Part shown: piece by piece, positions 15,374 to 24,224 of the stretch
How the letters are laid out: each line of letters opens with the position of its first letter
Position numbering within the stretch: the stretch's first letter is position 1
Assembly (NCBI RefSeq): GCF_001426525.1
Contig: NZ_LMEW01000035.1
Coordinates: 124,001 to 188,000 of the forward strand
Length of the DNA: 64,000 nucleotides
Reading direction: 5' to 3'
Source: Massilia sp. Root133
GTDB taxonomy: Bacteria; Pseudomonadota; Gammaproteobacteria; Burkholderiales; Burkholderiaceae_D
The notes under the pieces: model-generated
Told to the model about the DNA's origin: nothing
Databases searched by the model: none
What the model saw: the letters and a program-made list of their open reading frames with translations, nothing else
Made by a program: the position numbers and the translations under genes

Positions 15374-16666
15374 TTACGCAAAGGTATCGACCATCCCGCG
15401 ATCGCCGATCCGTGCCGTGCGCGTGGCGGGCCGTACGGTCGCTTCGCCCGCCGTGCCGTTCTCGCCATTGCCGCCGTTGCCGCGGCCATTGTTGCCACGG
15501 CCGAAACCGCTCGATGCCATCGCCTGGTCCTGCTGCGCCTGGCCGCCGTTCGACATGCCGGCGTTGACGGTCGCATTGCCCAGCGCGATGCCGCTCTCGC
15601 TCATCATTTCCTGCAGGCGGGGCAGGGCATTTTCCAGTGCCTGGCGGACTTCCAGCTGGTTCGACGAGAACGTCACGTCGGCCTGGCCGTTGGAGACGGA
15701 CAGCACCACCTGCAGCGGACCCAGGTCCGGCGGGTTCAGGGTCAGCGACGCGGTCTGGTCCTCGGCGCCGACCATGTAGATGACCTTCTGGCCGACCTGG
15801 TCGTTCCACGCATCCGTGCCGACGTGGGCCGACAGTTCTTCGCCGGCGGCCGCGGCGGCCTGGGCCGCTTCCAGCATGGCCGGCTGCAGCTGGGCGGCAG
15901 CGACGGTCGCCACCGGTGCCTGTTCCTTCTGGGCGAGCAGCGCGGCGTCGCGCGCCTGCTGCAGGCTGAATTCGGCGGCGTCCAGCTGCGGCTTGACCTC
16001 CGCCTTGACGTTGCCCAGCGTGGCGCGCAGGTCGGCCGAGGCCGCCGCCTTGTCCGCGCCGAGGTCGGCACCGGCGGCCGCGAGGGCCGGGTTCTTGATC
16101 GACGTGGCCGAGAAGATCTTCGCGCCGGCCGCATCGACGCCGGCTTCCTTGGCCACCGACTTCATCGCGGCCTGCAGTGCGGCCAGCTGGCCGGCGTCCG
16201 TGCGCTTGCCCTTGCCGGACAGTGCATCGAAGGCCTGGGCCGCGGTCGTCGTCTTGCCCGCGTCCGCGCCCGGCTTGTGCAGGCTGGCCATCAGCGCCAG
16301 CATGGCGCTGGCCGGGTCGCCCGCCTTGGCCGTGCTGTCGTCGTCGGCCTTGTCGTCATCGGCCTTGGCGGCGGCATCGTCCTTCGAATCGGCAGCGTCC
16401 GTCTTGCTGTCCGCCGGCTTGGCGGCCTGCTGCGGCGCGGCGTCGTCGGGTTGCTCGGGTTTCTCGGCTTCCGCCGGCTTGGCTGCGTCCTGCTTCGCGG
16501 CCGGCGCAGGTGCGGGTGCCGGAGCCGGAGCCGGCGTGGACGCGAATGCGAGCATGGCGCTGAACTGGCTGCCGTCGCTGCCGCCATTGCCATTGCCCGT
16601 GCTGTGCGGGCGCTGGTTGATGCCGCCGGCGGTGTTGAGCTGCGGGGTAAAGGAAGTCGTGGTCAT
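15374..16666 (-). CDS. fliK: FliK hook-length control protein
   Basis: FliK is the secreted ruler that sets hook length and switches export specificity. The 430-residue protein is Ala/Lys/Asp-rich and low in complexity over residues 40-130. Its C-terminal domain is conserved: QKVIYMVGAEDQTASLTLNPPDLGPL, VTFSSNQLEVRQALENALPRLQEMM and GIALGNATVNAGM. That arrangement is standard for FliK. It follows fliJ by 30 bases in the fliF-to-fliK series. A second, shorter FliK-like protein is encoded at 25318-26427. Confidence 0.93.
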   Translation of the reverse strand: MTTTSFTPQLNTAGGINQRPHSTGNGNGGSDGSQFSAMLAFASTPAPAPAPAPAPAAKQDAAKPAEAEKPEQPDDAAPQQAAKPADSKTDAADSKDDAAAKADDDKADDDSTAKAGDPASAMLALMASLHKPGADAGKTTTAAQAFDALSGKGKRTDAGQLAALQAAMKSVAKEAGVDAAGAKIFSATSIKNPALAAAGADLGADKAAASADLRATLGNVKAEVKPQLDAAEFSLQQARDAALLAQKEQAPVATVAAAQLQPAMLEAAQAAAAAGEELSAHVGTDAWNDQVGQKVIYMVGAEDQTASLTLNPPDLGPLQVVLSVSNGQADVTFSSNQLEVRQALENALPRLQEMMSESGIALGNATVNAGMSNGGQAQQDQAMASSGFGRGNNGRGNGGNGENGTAGEATVRPATRTARIGDRGMVDTFA

Positions 16667-16696
16667 GTCGCTAGTCGCTCAGGTTAAAGGCGCCGG

Positions 16697-17137
16697 TCAG
16701 CGCCTGGCGCGGACTGTCCGGGCCGCGTGGTCGTCCATCATTTTCTGGTCGCGCTTGTTGTCGATCGCAAGAGCCTCGGCGGCCGCGCGCTCGTTCAGGG
16801 TCCGGTACGACAGGCGCTTGCGCTCACTTTCCTGCCACCCCTTCTTTTCCATGTCGGCCTTGACATGCGCATGCTTCAGCACTTCACGCTGGCCGTCGAT
16901 CGCCTGTTCCAGTTTGCCGAGGAAGGCGACGAAATTCTGGTACGCGAACGGCGTGATGCCTGCCATTTGCGCCGCGTCGAGCCGGTTCGCATAGTCGTCG
17001 CGGTAGCCGAGCAGCATCTGCAGCTTCTGTTCGCCCTCGTCGACGGCCTTCAGCGCCGCGCCCAGGCGCTTCGCGCAGGCGTCGGACTCGCGCTGGGCGA
17101 GGTCGATCAGGGTCTCGAGTGCGGATGCGTTGGCCAT
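16697..17137 (-). CDS. fliJ: FliJ export chaperone/ATPase stalk
   Basis: FliJ is a small coiled-coil protein that sits in the FliI hexamer, like the gamma subunit of ATP synthase, and recycles chaperones. The 146 residues are almost wholly helical and highly charged, with LETLIDLAQRESDACAKRLG at the N-terminus and a KLQMLLGYRDDYANRLDAA segment typical of the family. Length is exactly as expected. The gene lies between fliI (36-base gap) and fliK. Confidence 0.95.
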   Translation of the reverse strand: MANASALETLIDLAQRESDACAKRLGAALKAVDEGEQKLQMLLGYRDDYANRLDAAQMAGITPFAYQNFVAFLGKLEQAIDGQREVLKHAHVKADMEKKGWQESERKRLSYRTLNERAAAEALAIDNKRDQKMMDDHAARTVRARR

Positions 17138-17173
17138 GGTAGATCAAGTATACCGATGAGCTTGACCGGCCAA

Positions 17174-18562
17174 TCAGCCGAACAGCGAGGTCAATTCCCC
17201 CAAGCTCTGCAGCATGCCGACGTTGTCGTGGATTTCCTGGCACAGGAAGGCCTCGATGCGTTCGTGCAAGGCGATGGCCTTGTCCAGCACGGGGTCCGTG
17301 CCCGGCGCGTAGGCGCCCACGCTGATCAGGTCGCGCGAGCGTTCGTAACGCGAATACAGTTGCTTCAGCGTGCGCGCGGCCTGCTGGTGCTCGCGCGACG
17401 TGATGCCGTGCATCGCGCGCGAGATCGATTGTTCGATGTCGATGGCGGGGTAGTGGCCCGCCTCGGCCAGTTTGCGGTTCAGCACGATGTGGCCGTCGAG
17501 AATACCGCGCGCCGCGTCGGCGATCGGGTCCTGCTGGTCGTCGCCTTCCGACAGCACGGTATAGAACGCCGTGATCGAGCCGCCGCCCGCCTGGCCGTTG
17601 CCCGCGCGCTCCACCAGCACGGGCAGTTTCGCGAACACCGACGGCGGATAGCCTTTCGTCGCCGGCGGTTCGCCGATGGCGAGGGCGATCTCGCGCTGCG
17701 CCATCGCGTAGCGCGTAAGCGAATCCATGATCAGGAGAACGTTGCGGCCCTCGTCGCGGAAGTGCTCGGCGATGGCGGTCGCGTAGGCGGCGCCCTGCAG
17801 GCGCATCAGCGGCGGCGAGTCGGCCGGCGCGGCCACGACGGCCGAGCGGGCCAGGCCTTCCTCGCCCAGGATTTGCTCGATGAATTCCTTCACCTCGCGG
17901 CCCCGTTCGCCGATCAGGCCGACGACGATCACGTCCGCCGTCGTGTAGCGCGCGATCATGCCCAGCAGCACGGATTTACCGACGCCGGTACCGGCGAACA
18001 GGCCGAGACGCTGGCCCCGGCCCACCGTCAGCATCGAATTGATGGCGCGTACGCCCACGTCCAGCGTTTCCGAGATCGGTACGCGGTCGAGCGGGTTGAT
18101 GGGGCGCGCATTGAGCGGGCCCATGTGTTCCGTGGAGACGGGCCCCTTGCCGTCCAGCGGACGGCCGGCGCCGTCGACGACGCGGCCCAGCAGGCCCCAG
18201 CCGACGGGCAGGTGGCGGGCGCGGTCCATCGGACGGCGGCGCGGATGCGTCACGGTGCCGGGCTTGGGCATGCTCGCTTCGATCGGGAATACGCGCGAGC
18301 CGGGCACGACGCCTTCGACGTCCGATTGCGGCATCAGGAACAGGCGTTCGCCTTCGAAGCCGACGACTTCCGCCTCGATGCGGGCACCGGACGCGACCGG
18401 GATCATGCAGGCCGCGCCGACCGCGAGCTTCAGGCCCACGCATTCCATCACGAGGCCGGCCACGCGCGTGACGCGGCCCGACACCTGCATCGGCTCGACG
18501 AGATCGACCACGTTGGCGCAGTCGTTCAGGTAAGCCTTCCAGCGGCCCGTGTGCGTATTCAT
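17174..18562 (-). CDS. fliI: FliI flagellum-specific ATPase
   Basis: FliI is the F1-beta-like ATPase that energises protein unfolding at the export gate. The 462-residue product has an N-terminal barrel, Walker A GTGVGKSV near residue 192, VVGLIGERGREVKEFIE, Walker B LLIMDSLTRYAMAQRE, and the C-terminal ISREHQQAARTLKQLYSRYERSRDLI segment. The ATG at 18562 was chosen because it overlaps the fliH stop (ATGA) and gives the family N-terminus (GRWKAYLNDCANVVD). The frame stays open to 19303 but only as a shadow of fliH. Confidence 0.96.
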   Translation of the reverse strand: MNTHTGRWKAYLNDCANVVDLVEPMQVSGRVTRVAGLVMECVGLKLAVGAACMIPVASGARIEAEVVGFEGERLFLMPQSDVEGVVPGSRVFPIEASMPKPGTVTHPRRRPMDRARHLPVGWGLLGRVVDGAGRPLDGKGPVSTEHMGPLNARPINPLDRVPISETLDVGVRAINSMLTVGRGQRLGLFAGTGVGKSVLLGMIARYTTADVIVVGLIGERGREVKEFIEQILGEEGLARSAVVAAPADSPPLMRLQGAAYATAIAEHFRDEGRNVLLIMDSLTRYAMAQREIALAIGEPPATKGYPPSVFAKLPVLVERAGNGQAGGGSITAFYTVLSEGDDQQDPIADAARGILDGHIVLNRKLAEAGHYPAIDIEQSISRAMHGITSREHQQAARTLKQLYSRYERSRDLISVGAYAPGTDPVLDKAIALHERIEAFLCQEIHDNVGMLQSLGELTSLFG

Positions 18563-19284
18563 TCCAGCCAGTCCAGGTCCTTGCCGAGCGCATGCGTCAG
18601 GCGCTGCCAGCGCGCGCCGATCTGGGCGTCGATCTGGTTGCTGGCCGTGTCCACGCGGCAACCGCCACGCGCGATGCTGTCGTCCTCGACGATGCGCCAG
18701 CCGTTCTTGTCCAGCTCGTGGCCGATGCCGCTGCGCACGATCAGCGCGTCTTCCGGATGCAGCATCAGCAGGGCCGGTTGCTGCAGGTTCGGCAGGTAGT
18801 CGATGGCTTCGCGCACGACGGGGATGATCAGGTCCGGCTTGACGTCGAACGCCATGCGCACCATGCCGCGCGCGAGGTGCAGCGCGAGTTCCAGCACGTC
18901 GTTGGCGATGGCCTCGTCGGCCTGCGTGACGGCATCGCCGAACGTCGTGGCGAGCTGGCGCAGGTGTTCCAGTTCCTCGGCCGCTTCGGCACGGCCCAGC
19001 GCAAGGCCTTCCTCGTAGCCGGCGGCGTGGCCTTCGGCCTCGCCCGCTTCGAGTCCTTCCGCATAGCCGTCGTCGCGCGCGGCGGCGCGGATCGCTTCGA
19101 GCTCTTGCGCGGTCGGCAGCTGGATCATGGGCTCCGACTGGGGCGGCGCCTCGTACGCGCGCGCGGCGGCCGCGGCAGCGGCGGCTTCCGCTTCGCGCTG
19201 GGCACGGACGCTGGGACGCTCGTCGCCGAACGACGTCATTTCCCAGCGTTGATATGCGGACTGAAACTCTTTTGAGATGGCCAT
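18559..19284 (-). CDS. fliH: FliH negative regulator of FliI
   Basis: FliH dimerises, binds FliI and tethers it to the C-ring. The 241 residues show a charged, Ala-rich N-terminus, a Gly-repeat-containing helix around residues 70-105 (YAEGLEAGEAEGHAAGYEEG, the GxxxG pattern of FliH), and a C-terminal V-ATPase subunit E-like domain (LELALHLARGMVRMAFDVKP, RGGCRVDTASNQIDAQIGAR). Its ATG overlaps the fliG stop by one base and its stop overlaps fliI. Confidence 0.95.
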   Translation of the reverse strand: MAISKEFQSAYQRWEMTSFGDERPSVRAQREAEAAAAAAAARAYEAPPQSEPMIQLPTAQELEAIRAAARDDGYAEGLEAGEAEGHAAGYEEGLALGRAEAAEELEHLRQLATTFGDAVTQADEAIANDVLELALHLARGMVRMAFDVKPDLIIPVVREAIDYLPNLQQPALLMLHPEDALIVRSGIGHELDKNGWRIVEDDSIARGGCRVDTASNQIDAQIGARWQRLTHALGKDLDWLE

Positions 19285-20294
19285 CAGACGAACGAATCCT
19301 CACCTTTGCCGCCCAGCACGATCTGGCCTTCGTCGGCGAGGCGCCGGACGATTTGCAGGATCTGCTTCTGCTGGGTTTCCACTTCGGACAGGCGCACGGG
19401 ACCTTTCGATTCCAGGTCTTCGCGCATCATTTCCGCCGCACGTTGCGACATGTTTTTGAAGATTTTATCGCGCAAGTCCTGCGACGCGCCTTTCAGCGCG
19501 ATGATCAGCATTTCCGACTGCACTTCGCGCAACAGCAGCTGGATGCCGCGGTCGTCGATATCGATGATGTTGTCGAACACGAACATCTCGTCCATGATCT
19601 TCTGCGCCATGTCGTTGTCGTAGTTCTTGATGTTCTCCATGACCGAGCTTTCCTGCTCGCCGCTCATGAAGTTCAAGATCTCGGCCGCGGTACGCACGCC
19701 GCCCAGCGACGACTTCTTGATGTTTTCGTTACCCGACAGGAGCTTGGTCAGCACGTCGTTCAGCTCGCGCAGGGCGGCCGGCTGCACGCCGTCCAGCGTG
19801 GCGATGCGGAGCACGACGTCGTTGCGCAGGCGGTCCGTGAAGTGGGCCAGCACTTCGCAGGCCTGGTCGCGCTCGAGGTGCACGAGGATCGTCGCGATGA
19901 TCTGCGGGTGCTCGTTGCGGATCAGTTCCGCGACGGACGGCGAGTCCATCCACTTCAGGCTCTCGATGCCGGAGGCGTCCTTGCCGCCCAGGATGCGGTT
20001 CAGCAGCACGGCGGCCTTGTCGTCGCCGAGGGCCTTGGTCAGCACCTGGCGGATGTATTCGTCGGAATCGAGGCCGACGGTCGACTGCAGGTCGACGCGC
20101 TCGCGGAATTCGCCCAGCACCGTCAGGACTTCCTCGTGCTGCACGGCCTTCATCTGCGCCATGGCGGCGCCCAGCTTGAGCACTTCGCGCGGGCCGAGGA
20201 ATTTCATTACTTCGGCCGCTTCCGATTCGCCCAGGGCCAGCATCAGGATGGCTGCCTTGGTCGTGCTTTCCTTGTCCTTGTCCTTGTCGCTCAT
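19284..20294 (-). CDS. fliG: FliG flagellar motor switch protein
   Basis: FliG couples the stator to the rotor. The 336 residues have three domains: the N-terminal FliF-binding part (KAAILMLALGESEAAEVMKF), the middle domain with EHPQIIATILVHLERDQACE, and the C-terminal torque domain with charged helix LREVQSEMLIIALKGASQDL and ERMRED-like KNMSQRAAEMMREDLES. The start at 20294 (MSDKDKDK) was preferred over an in-frame ATG six codons upstream because it overlaps the fliF stop (TAATG). Confidence 0.96.
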   Translation of the reverse strand: MSDKDKDKESTTKAAILMLALGESEAAEVMKFLGPREVLKLGAAMAQMKAVQHEEVLTVLGEFRERVDLQSTVGLDSDEYIRQVLTKALGDDKAAVLLNRILGGKDASGIESLKWMDSPSVAELIRNEHPQIIATILVHLERDQACEVLAHFTDRLRNDVVLRIATLDGVQPAALRELNDVLTKLLSGNENIKKSSLGGVRTAAEILNFMSGEQESSVMENIKNYDNDMAQKIMDEMFVFDNIIDIDDRGIQLLLREVQSEMLIIALKGASQDLRDKIFKNMSQRAAEMMREDLESKGPVRLSEVETQQKQILQIVRRLADEGQIVLGGKGEDSFV

Positions 20295-21979
20295 TACTCG
20301 GTCCCCAGCCATTCCTTGATCACGTTGGCCACGATGCGCGGATCGTTCTTGGCCATGTCTTTTGCCATTTCCAGGTTGCTCTTGTAGACCTGGACCTTCT
20401 GCTGTTCTTCCTCTTCACGCTGGATGCGGGCTTCTTCGTCCGGATCCGGCTCCGGTTCCGCTTCCGGCTCTTCCGGTTCCGGTTCGGGCGGGATCGCCAC
20501 GGCTTCGTCGAACTTCTTGATCGCCGGCTTGAGCAGCGGCCGCACGAAGCGGAACCACAGGAAAGCCAGCACGAGGGCGATGAAGACGTAGCGTGCGATG
20601 TCCTTCGCCAGCGGCAGGTTGGCGGGATCCTTCCACCAGTCCGGCGCCTGCTCTTCCGGCTTGTCGACGCCGTCGAACGGGGCGTTCGTCACGTTCAGCG
20701 TGTCGCCGCGCGCCTGGCTGTAGCCCATCGCCTGCTTGACCAGTTCGTTGATCTGCGCGACTTCGGCGGCGCTGAGCGGCTTGACGACGACCTTGCCCGT
20801 CTTCGGATCGATGGTGCGGCGGTAGTTCACCACCACGCCGACCGTCAGGCGCTTGATGCCGCCCATCGGTTTCTGCTCGTAGCGGATGGTCTTGTCGACT
20901 TCGTAATTGGTCGTGGAATCCTTGCGGCTGGGGCCGGTGGACGCCTGGGCCTGGGCGGGCTGGGCGCCGCCTTCGAGCGGTGCGGTCGCCACGCCCGGCG
21001 GCTGGTTCGACAGCGCGCCCGGGATGCCGGACGGGTTCGTGCTGCCCGGACCGTTCTGCTCGGACGTCTGCTGGCTGCGGATCGCCTGCGGTTCCGGCGG
21101 CGAATTCGGCTTGTACATCTCGGCCGCGGTGTCGGTCTGGGCGAAGTCGACTTCGGCGGTCGCTTCGGCGCGCACGTTGTTCTGGCCGACGAGCGGGGCG
21201 ATGATCGACTGGACCTGCTTGACGATGTTCTGCTGCAGCGCTTCGACGTATTTCAGCTGGTTCGGGTCGAGCTGCTTGCCGTTCTTGTTGGCGCTGTCCG
21301 ACAGCAAGGTGCCGTTCTGGTCGACGACGGTCACGTTGGCCGGCGTCAGTTCCGGGATCGACGACGCCACCAGGTGCACGATCGCGCTGACTTGCGCCTG
21401 GTCGAGGGCGCGGCCCGGCTGCAGGTTCAGGAGGACCGATGCGGTCGGCTTCTGCTGGTCGCGCACGAACACGGACGGCTTCGGCAGCGCCAGGTGCACG
21501 CGGGCCGAGCTGACGGCGGACAGCGACTGGATCGAATTGGCCAGCTCACCCTCCAGCGAGCGCTGGTAGTTGACCTGCTCGACGAATTGCGACGTGCCCA
21601 GCTTCTGGTTCTCCAGCAGCTCGAAGCCGACGTTGCCGGCGCGCGGCAGGCCCTGCTGGGCCAGCTTCAGGCGCAGGTCGTGGATGCGGTCGGCCGGCAC
21701 GAGGATCGCGCTGCCGCTGTCCGAGAATTTGTACTTGACCCCCATCTGGTCGAGCGAGGCGGTGATGGCGCCGCCGTCCTTGTCGGTGTAGTTGGAGAAC
21801 AGCACCTTGTATTCCGGCGCCGACGTCCACAGCCACAATGCCGCGACGATGGCCACCACGCCGGCGATGGCGCCGCCGATGACGATGCGTTTACCGTTCG
21901 TCGTCTGCCAGAACTTCGGCTTCTCGTCGGCCGGGGTTGCGATGTCGCTGTCGAGGAGTTCTTCCGCTGTCGTTGCCAT
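20294..21979 (-). CDS. fliF: FliF MS-ring protein
   Basis: FliF builds the membrane-embedded MS-ring on which the basal body assembles. The 561 residues have two membrane helices (around residues 37-58 and 460-480), ring-building motifs (EYKVLFSNYTDKDGGAITAS, LPRAGNVGFELLE, SVFVRDQQKPTASVLL), and a cytoplasmic C-terminus that binds FliG (KNDPRIVANVIKEWL). A Glu/Pro-rich acidic stretch precedes that tail. The ATG at 21979 is the first giving the family N-terminus; an open frame extends to 22303 without homology. The 167-base gap to divergent fliE holds the promoters, but none matched a consensus. Confidence 0.96.
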   Translation of the reverse strand: MATTAEELLDSDIATPADEKPKFWQTTNGKRIVIGGAIAGVVAIVAALWLWTSAPEYKVLFSNYTDKDGGAITASLDQMGVKYKFSDSGSAILVPADRIHDLRLKLAQQGLPRAGNVGFELLENQKLGTSQFVEQVNYQRSLEGELANSIQSLSAVSSARVHLALPKPSVFVRDQQKPTASVLLNLQPGRALDQAQVSAIVHLVASSIPELTPANVTVVDQNGTLLSDSANKNGKQLDPNQLKYVEALQQNIVKQVQSIIAPLVGQNNVRAEATAEVDFAQTDTAAEMYKPNSPPEPQAIRSQQTSEQNGPGSTNPSGIPGALSNQPPGVATAPLEGGAQPAQAQASTGPSRKDSTTNYEVDKTIRYEQKPMGGIKRLTVGVVVNYRRTIDPKTGKVVVKPLSAAEVAQINELVKQAMGYSQARGDTLNVTNAPFDGVDKPEEQAPDWWKDPANLPLAKDIARYVFIALVLAFLWFRFVRPLLKPAIKKFDEAVAIPPEPEPEEPEAEPEPDPDEEARIQREEEEQQKVQVYKSNLEMAKDMAKNDPRIVANVIKEWLGTE

Positions 21980-22146
21980 GTTGGGGGAGGGAATGGGTGT
22001 ATGAACGCCATTATGGAGCCGTACGGCAACATTCAAACCCCGGAATAAGGCCCTGTTTACCGTGCTGCTCGAAGGCAATCGTTGCCCGGGCGCTGATATT
22101 CTGACAGCCTGAATCGATTTGTTTGACAGGCACTGGGAGAACGGAC

Positions 22147-22533
22147 ATGAACATCGGCGGCATCGACAGCAGCCGGATCGAAGCGATGATGGCGCAGCTG
22201 AAGTCGGCGGCACAAAAGCCGGCCGGCCCGGCGTCGCCGGCGGAGGCGCTGGGCGGGCTGGGCGGCATCGGCAAGCTGGGCGCTCCCGATGCGGCCGAAT
22301 CATCGACCAAGGTCAGCTTCTCGGATGCGCTGAAGGCGTCGCTGCAGAACGTCAGCAATTCCCAGATACAAGCTGACGAGATGGGCAAGAAATTCGCGGC
22401 GGGTGACGATTCCGTCAGCCTGTCCGATACGATGATCGCGATGCAGAAAGCGAGCATCAACTTCCAGGCGACGGTGCAGGTGCGCAACAAGCTGGTGTCG
22501 GCTTATCACGACATCATGAACATGCAGGTGTGA
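22147..22533 (+). CDS. fliE: FliE hook-basal body adaptor
   Basis: FliE joins the MS-ring to the rod. The 128 residues begin MNIGGIDSSRIEAMMAQLKS. The C-terminal half contains FSDALKASLQNVSNSQ and the hallmark ending VSLSDTMIAMQKASINFQAT with NKLVSAYHDIMNMQV. The ATG at 22147 was chosen over one eight codons upstream because it gives the family start. It is transcribed away from fliF, its assembly partner, and is followed after three bases by the convergent cupredoxin gene. Confidence 0.95.
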   Translation: MNIGGIDSSRIEAMMAQLKSAAQKPAGPASPAEALGGLGGIGKLGAPDAAESSTKVSFSDALKASLQNVSNSQIQADEMGKKFAAGDDSVSLSDTMIAMQKASINFQATVQVRNKLVSAYHDIMNMQV

Positions 22534-22536
22534 CGA

Positions 22537-22842
22537 TCACTTGACCTCGACGCGTCCCTTCATCACCGGATGCAGCGTGCAGAGATAGTCGAACGACATC
22601 TTCGCCGGCACCGCCCAGCGCCAGGTCGTTCCGGGTTGAAGGTCACCCGACTTGACGCCGGCCGCCGTCACGTTGTGGACGAACATGTCGCGGTTCTCCC
22701 ACACGATCGTATCTCCCTTCTTGACCTGCACGACCTGCGGCGTGAACTTCATGCCGTCGATGACGACGTGGTGTTCCGCCGCGCCGGCCATGAGGGGCAG
22801 CGTGCACAACGCGGCAAACAGCGTGGCAAATGCGGTCTTCAC
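22537..22842 (-). CDS. Cupredoxin-like exported copper protein
   Basis: This is a small periplasmic blue-copper-type protein, probably an electron carrier or copper binder. It starts with GTG at 22842, overlapping the stop of the upstream gene (GTGA). The signal peptide runs to about GAA at residue 22. MKFTPQVVQVKKGDTIVWEN is the cupredoxin core. Likely type 1 ligands are His56 (MFVHN) and, in the C-terminal loop YLCTLHPVM, Cys88, His91 and Met94. At 101 residues it is a minimal plastocyanin/amicyanin-like fold. It forms an apparent operon with the DUF4142 and ECF sigma genes. Confidence 0.88.
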   Translation of the reverse strand: MKTAFATLFAALCTLPLMAGAAEHHVVIDGMKFTPQVVQVKKGDTIVWENRDMFVHNVTAAGVKSGDLQPGTTWRWAVPAKMSFDYLCTLHPVMKGRVEVK

Positions 22843-23354
22843 TTGAGTTCGGCCTGGATGTGCTTGGCATGCTCCAGGTGCGCCACGAACGCCGGGCGGA
22901 CCTTGACGAGCAGGGCTTTCAGCTCGGCATTCGACGCGTTCGGGATCAGCGTCTTGTCGAGTGCGCCGAGCACGGTCTCGTGGTACGTCACTTCGTTGTC
23001 GACATAGGCCTTGTCGAACGCCTTGCCGGACAGGGCGGCCAGCCGGGTGCGCGTCGCCGCGCCGTCCTTCGTCAGGCTCTTGCTGGTGTCGTTGTCCTCG
23101 GGCGTCACGTGCAGTTTCTGCACCAGCGCGACGGCCTGCTGGTTGACGCCGGCGTGGTCGGCCACCATGCGCTGGGCGAAGGCGCGCACGTCCTTGTTCT
23201 GCGTTTTCGTCTCGGCCTGCTTGCCGGCGTCGATGTCGACCGCATTGGCGGCGACGACGATGGCGGCGATCTGCGCATCGTTCGGGCCGGCCGCGTGGGC
23301 GGTGGCGCTCAGGGCGAGCAGGGCGGACAGCAGCAGCGGGGCGGATTTGTTCAT
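22839..23354 (-). CDS. Exported DUF4142 protein
   Basis: This 171-residue protein has a signal peptide (NKSAPLLLSALLALSATAHA, cleaved near residue 21). The helical mature domain contains KDVRAFAQRMVADHAGVNQQ and VTYHETVLGALDKTLIPNA, the His-containing motifs of the DUF4142 family, a ferritin-like four-helix fold of unproven function. The start at 23354 was chosen for its AAGGAG ribosome-binding site and signal peptide, over an ATG 12 codons upstream. Co-transcription with an ECF sigma factor and a cupredoxin suggests envelope redox or metal stress, which is inference. Confidence 0.85.
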   Translation of the reverse strand: MNKSAPLLLSALLALSATAHAAGPNDAQIAAIVVAANAVDIDAGKQAETKTQNKDVRAFAQRMVADHAGVNQQAVALVQKLHVTPEDNDTSKSLTKDGAATRTRLAALSGKAFDKAYVDNEVTYHETVLGALDKTLIPNASNAELKALLVKVRPAFVAHLEHAKHIQAELK

Positions 23355-23432
23355 GGCGGACTCCTTGAATGGGTGGTTTAGGTGAAACAATCCATTCGAT
23401 GCACGCTTTGGCGCGCGCGTTCCCGCTTCGTG

Positions 23433-24125
23433 TCAGGGGGACGGTTCCGCGTCCAGCCGGCGCCGGACCGCATCGACGATCCGGTCGCAGCGCGCGCCGT
23501 CGAACCCGAACGCATCCTCGATCGCGAAGTCGATCTCGCGCGCGAGCGCCTCGCGTAGCATGGCCCGCGCGCGGAAATAGCGGGTGCGCACGGTCGCCGC
23601 GGGGATGTCCAGCGTGGCCGCTGTCTCTTCCACGGTCAGCTCTTCCACCGCGCGCAGCACGAACACCGTGCGGAAGGCGGCCGGGAGCTTGTCGATGCCT
23701 GTCTCGATCAGGCGCCGCGTCTGGGCGCGCAGCGCGGCCAGTTCGGGCTGCGCCGGCTCGTCCAGCCGGTCGCGGGGCAGGATCGCATCGTCCGAACCGA
23801 AATCCGCGCCCAGTTCGATGACGTCGGCGAGCCGCCGGGTCTTGCGCTGGCGCATCAGCGCGGCATTGACGACGATGCGGGTGAGCCAGGTGCCGAGCGC
23901 CGAGTCGCCGCGGAACCCGGGCAGGGCGCGATAGGCCTGCAGATAGGCATCCTGGAGTGCATCTTCGGCTTCCGCATCGTCGCGCAGGACGCTGCGCGCG
24001 ACGCGGTACAGGCGGCGGTTGTAGCGCCGCATCAGATCGGAGAACGCGTCGCGGTCGCCGGCGCGGATACGGCGTAGCAGCGCGTCGTCGTCGAGGGAAG
24101 AGGGGTTCGGTGCGGCGGCCTGCAT
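23433..24125 (-). CDS. ECF-family RNA polymerase sigma factor
   Basis: This 230-residue protein has sigma region 2 (FSDLMRRYNRRLYRVARSVL, then AEDALQDAYLQAYRALPGF, GTWLTRIVVNAALMRQRKTR) and region 4 (LPAAFRTVFVLRAVEELTVE, ETAATLDIPAATVRTRYFRARAML). It is an alternative sigma factor likely controlling its own operon, since DUF4142 and cupredoxin genes follow on the same strand after 78 bases. No anti-sigma gene lies next to it. The C-terminal 35 residues after region 4, including FGFDGARCDRIVDAVRRRL, are an extra tail that could sense a signal. Confidence 0.93.
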   Translation of the reverse strand: MQAAAPNPSSLDDDALLRRIRAGDRDAFSDLMRRYNRRLYRVARSVLRDDAEAEDALQDAYLQAYRALPGFRGDSALGTWLTRIVVNAALMRQRKTRRLADVIELGADFGSDDAILPRDRLDEPAQPELAALRAQTRRLIETGIDKLPAAFRTVFVLRAVEELTVEETAATLDIPAATVRTRYFRARAMLREALAREIDFAIEDAFGFDGARCDRIVDAVRRRLDAEPSP

Positions 24126-24191
24126 GGGATCTCCTGGTCGTATGCCTGACGTTTGGATGCAGGCCGGCGGACCGGCGTTCCGAAGTTTTAA

Positions 24192-24224
24192 TCAATTTCC
24201 CAAAACCGGGCTCTGACCCCGGTT
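24192..24224. repeat. GGGGTCAGAGCCC-family unit at the ycgR stop codon
   Basis: CAATTTCC, then CAAAACCGGGCTCTGACCCC and GGTT, form one inverted copy of the unit; its own stem AACCGGG/CCCGGTT overlaps the TGA of the ycgR-like gene. The 98-base gap to the downstream sigma-factor gene holds nothing else recognisable. A hairpin with T-rich flank at a stop codon suggests a terminator for the late flagellar operon. Confidence 0.75.

Noticed and set aside
21980..22146. A sigma-54 promoter in the fliE-fliF divergent region, suggested by GGCAC near 22128.
   Set aside because: The required GC element at the correct spacing is missing, so no promoter was called.
20294..22303. An N-terminally extended FliF starting at 22303.
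   Set aside because: The extra 108 residues are Pro/Arg/Cys-rich without similarity and run into the divergent fliE gene; the ATG at 21979 gives the family N-terminus.
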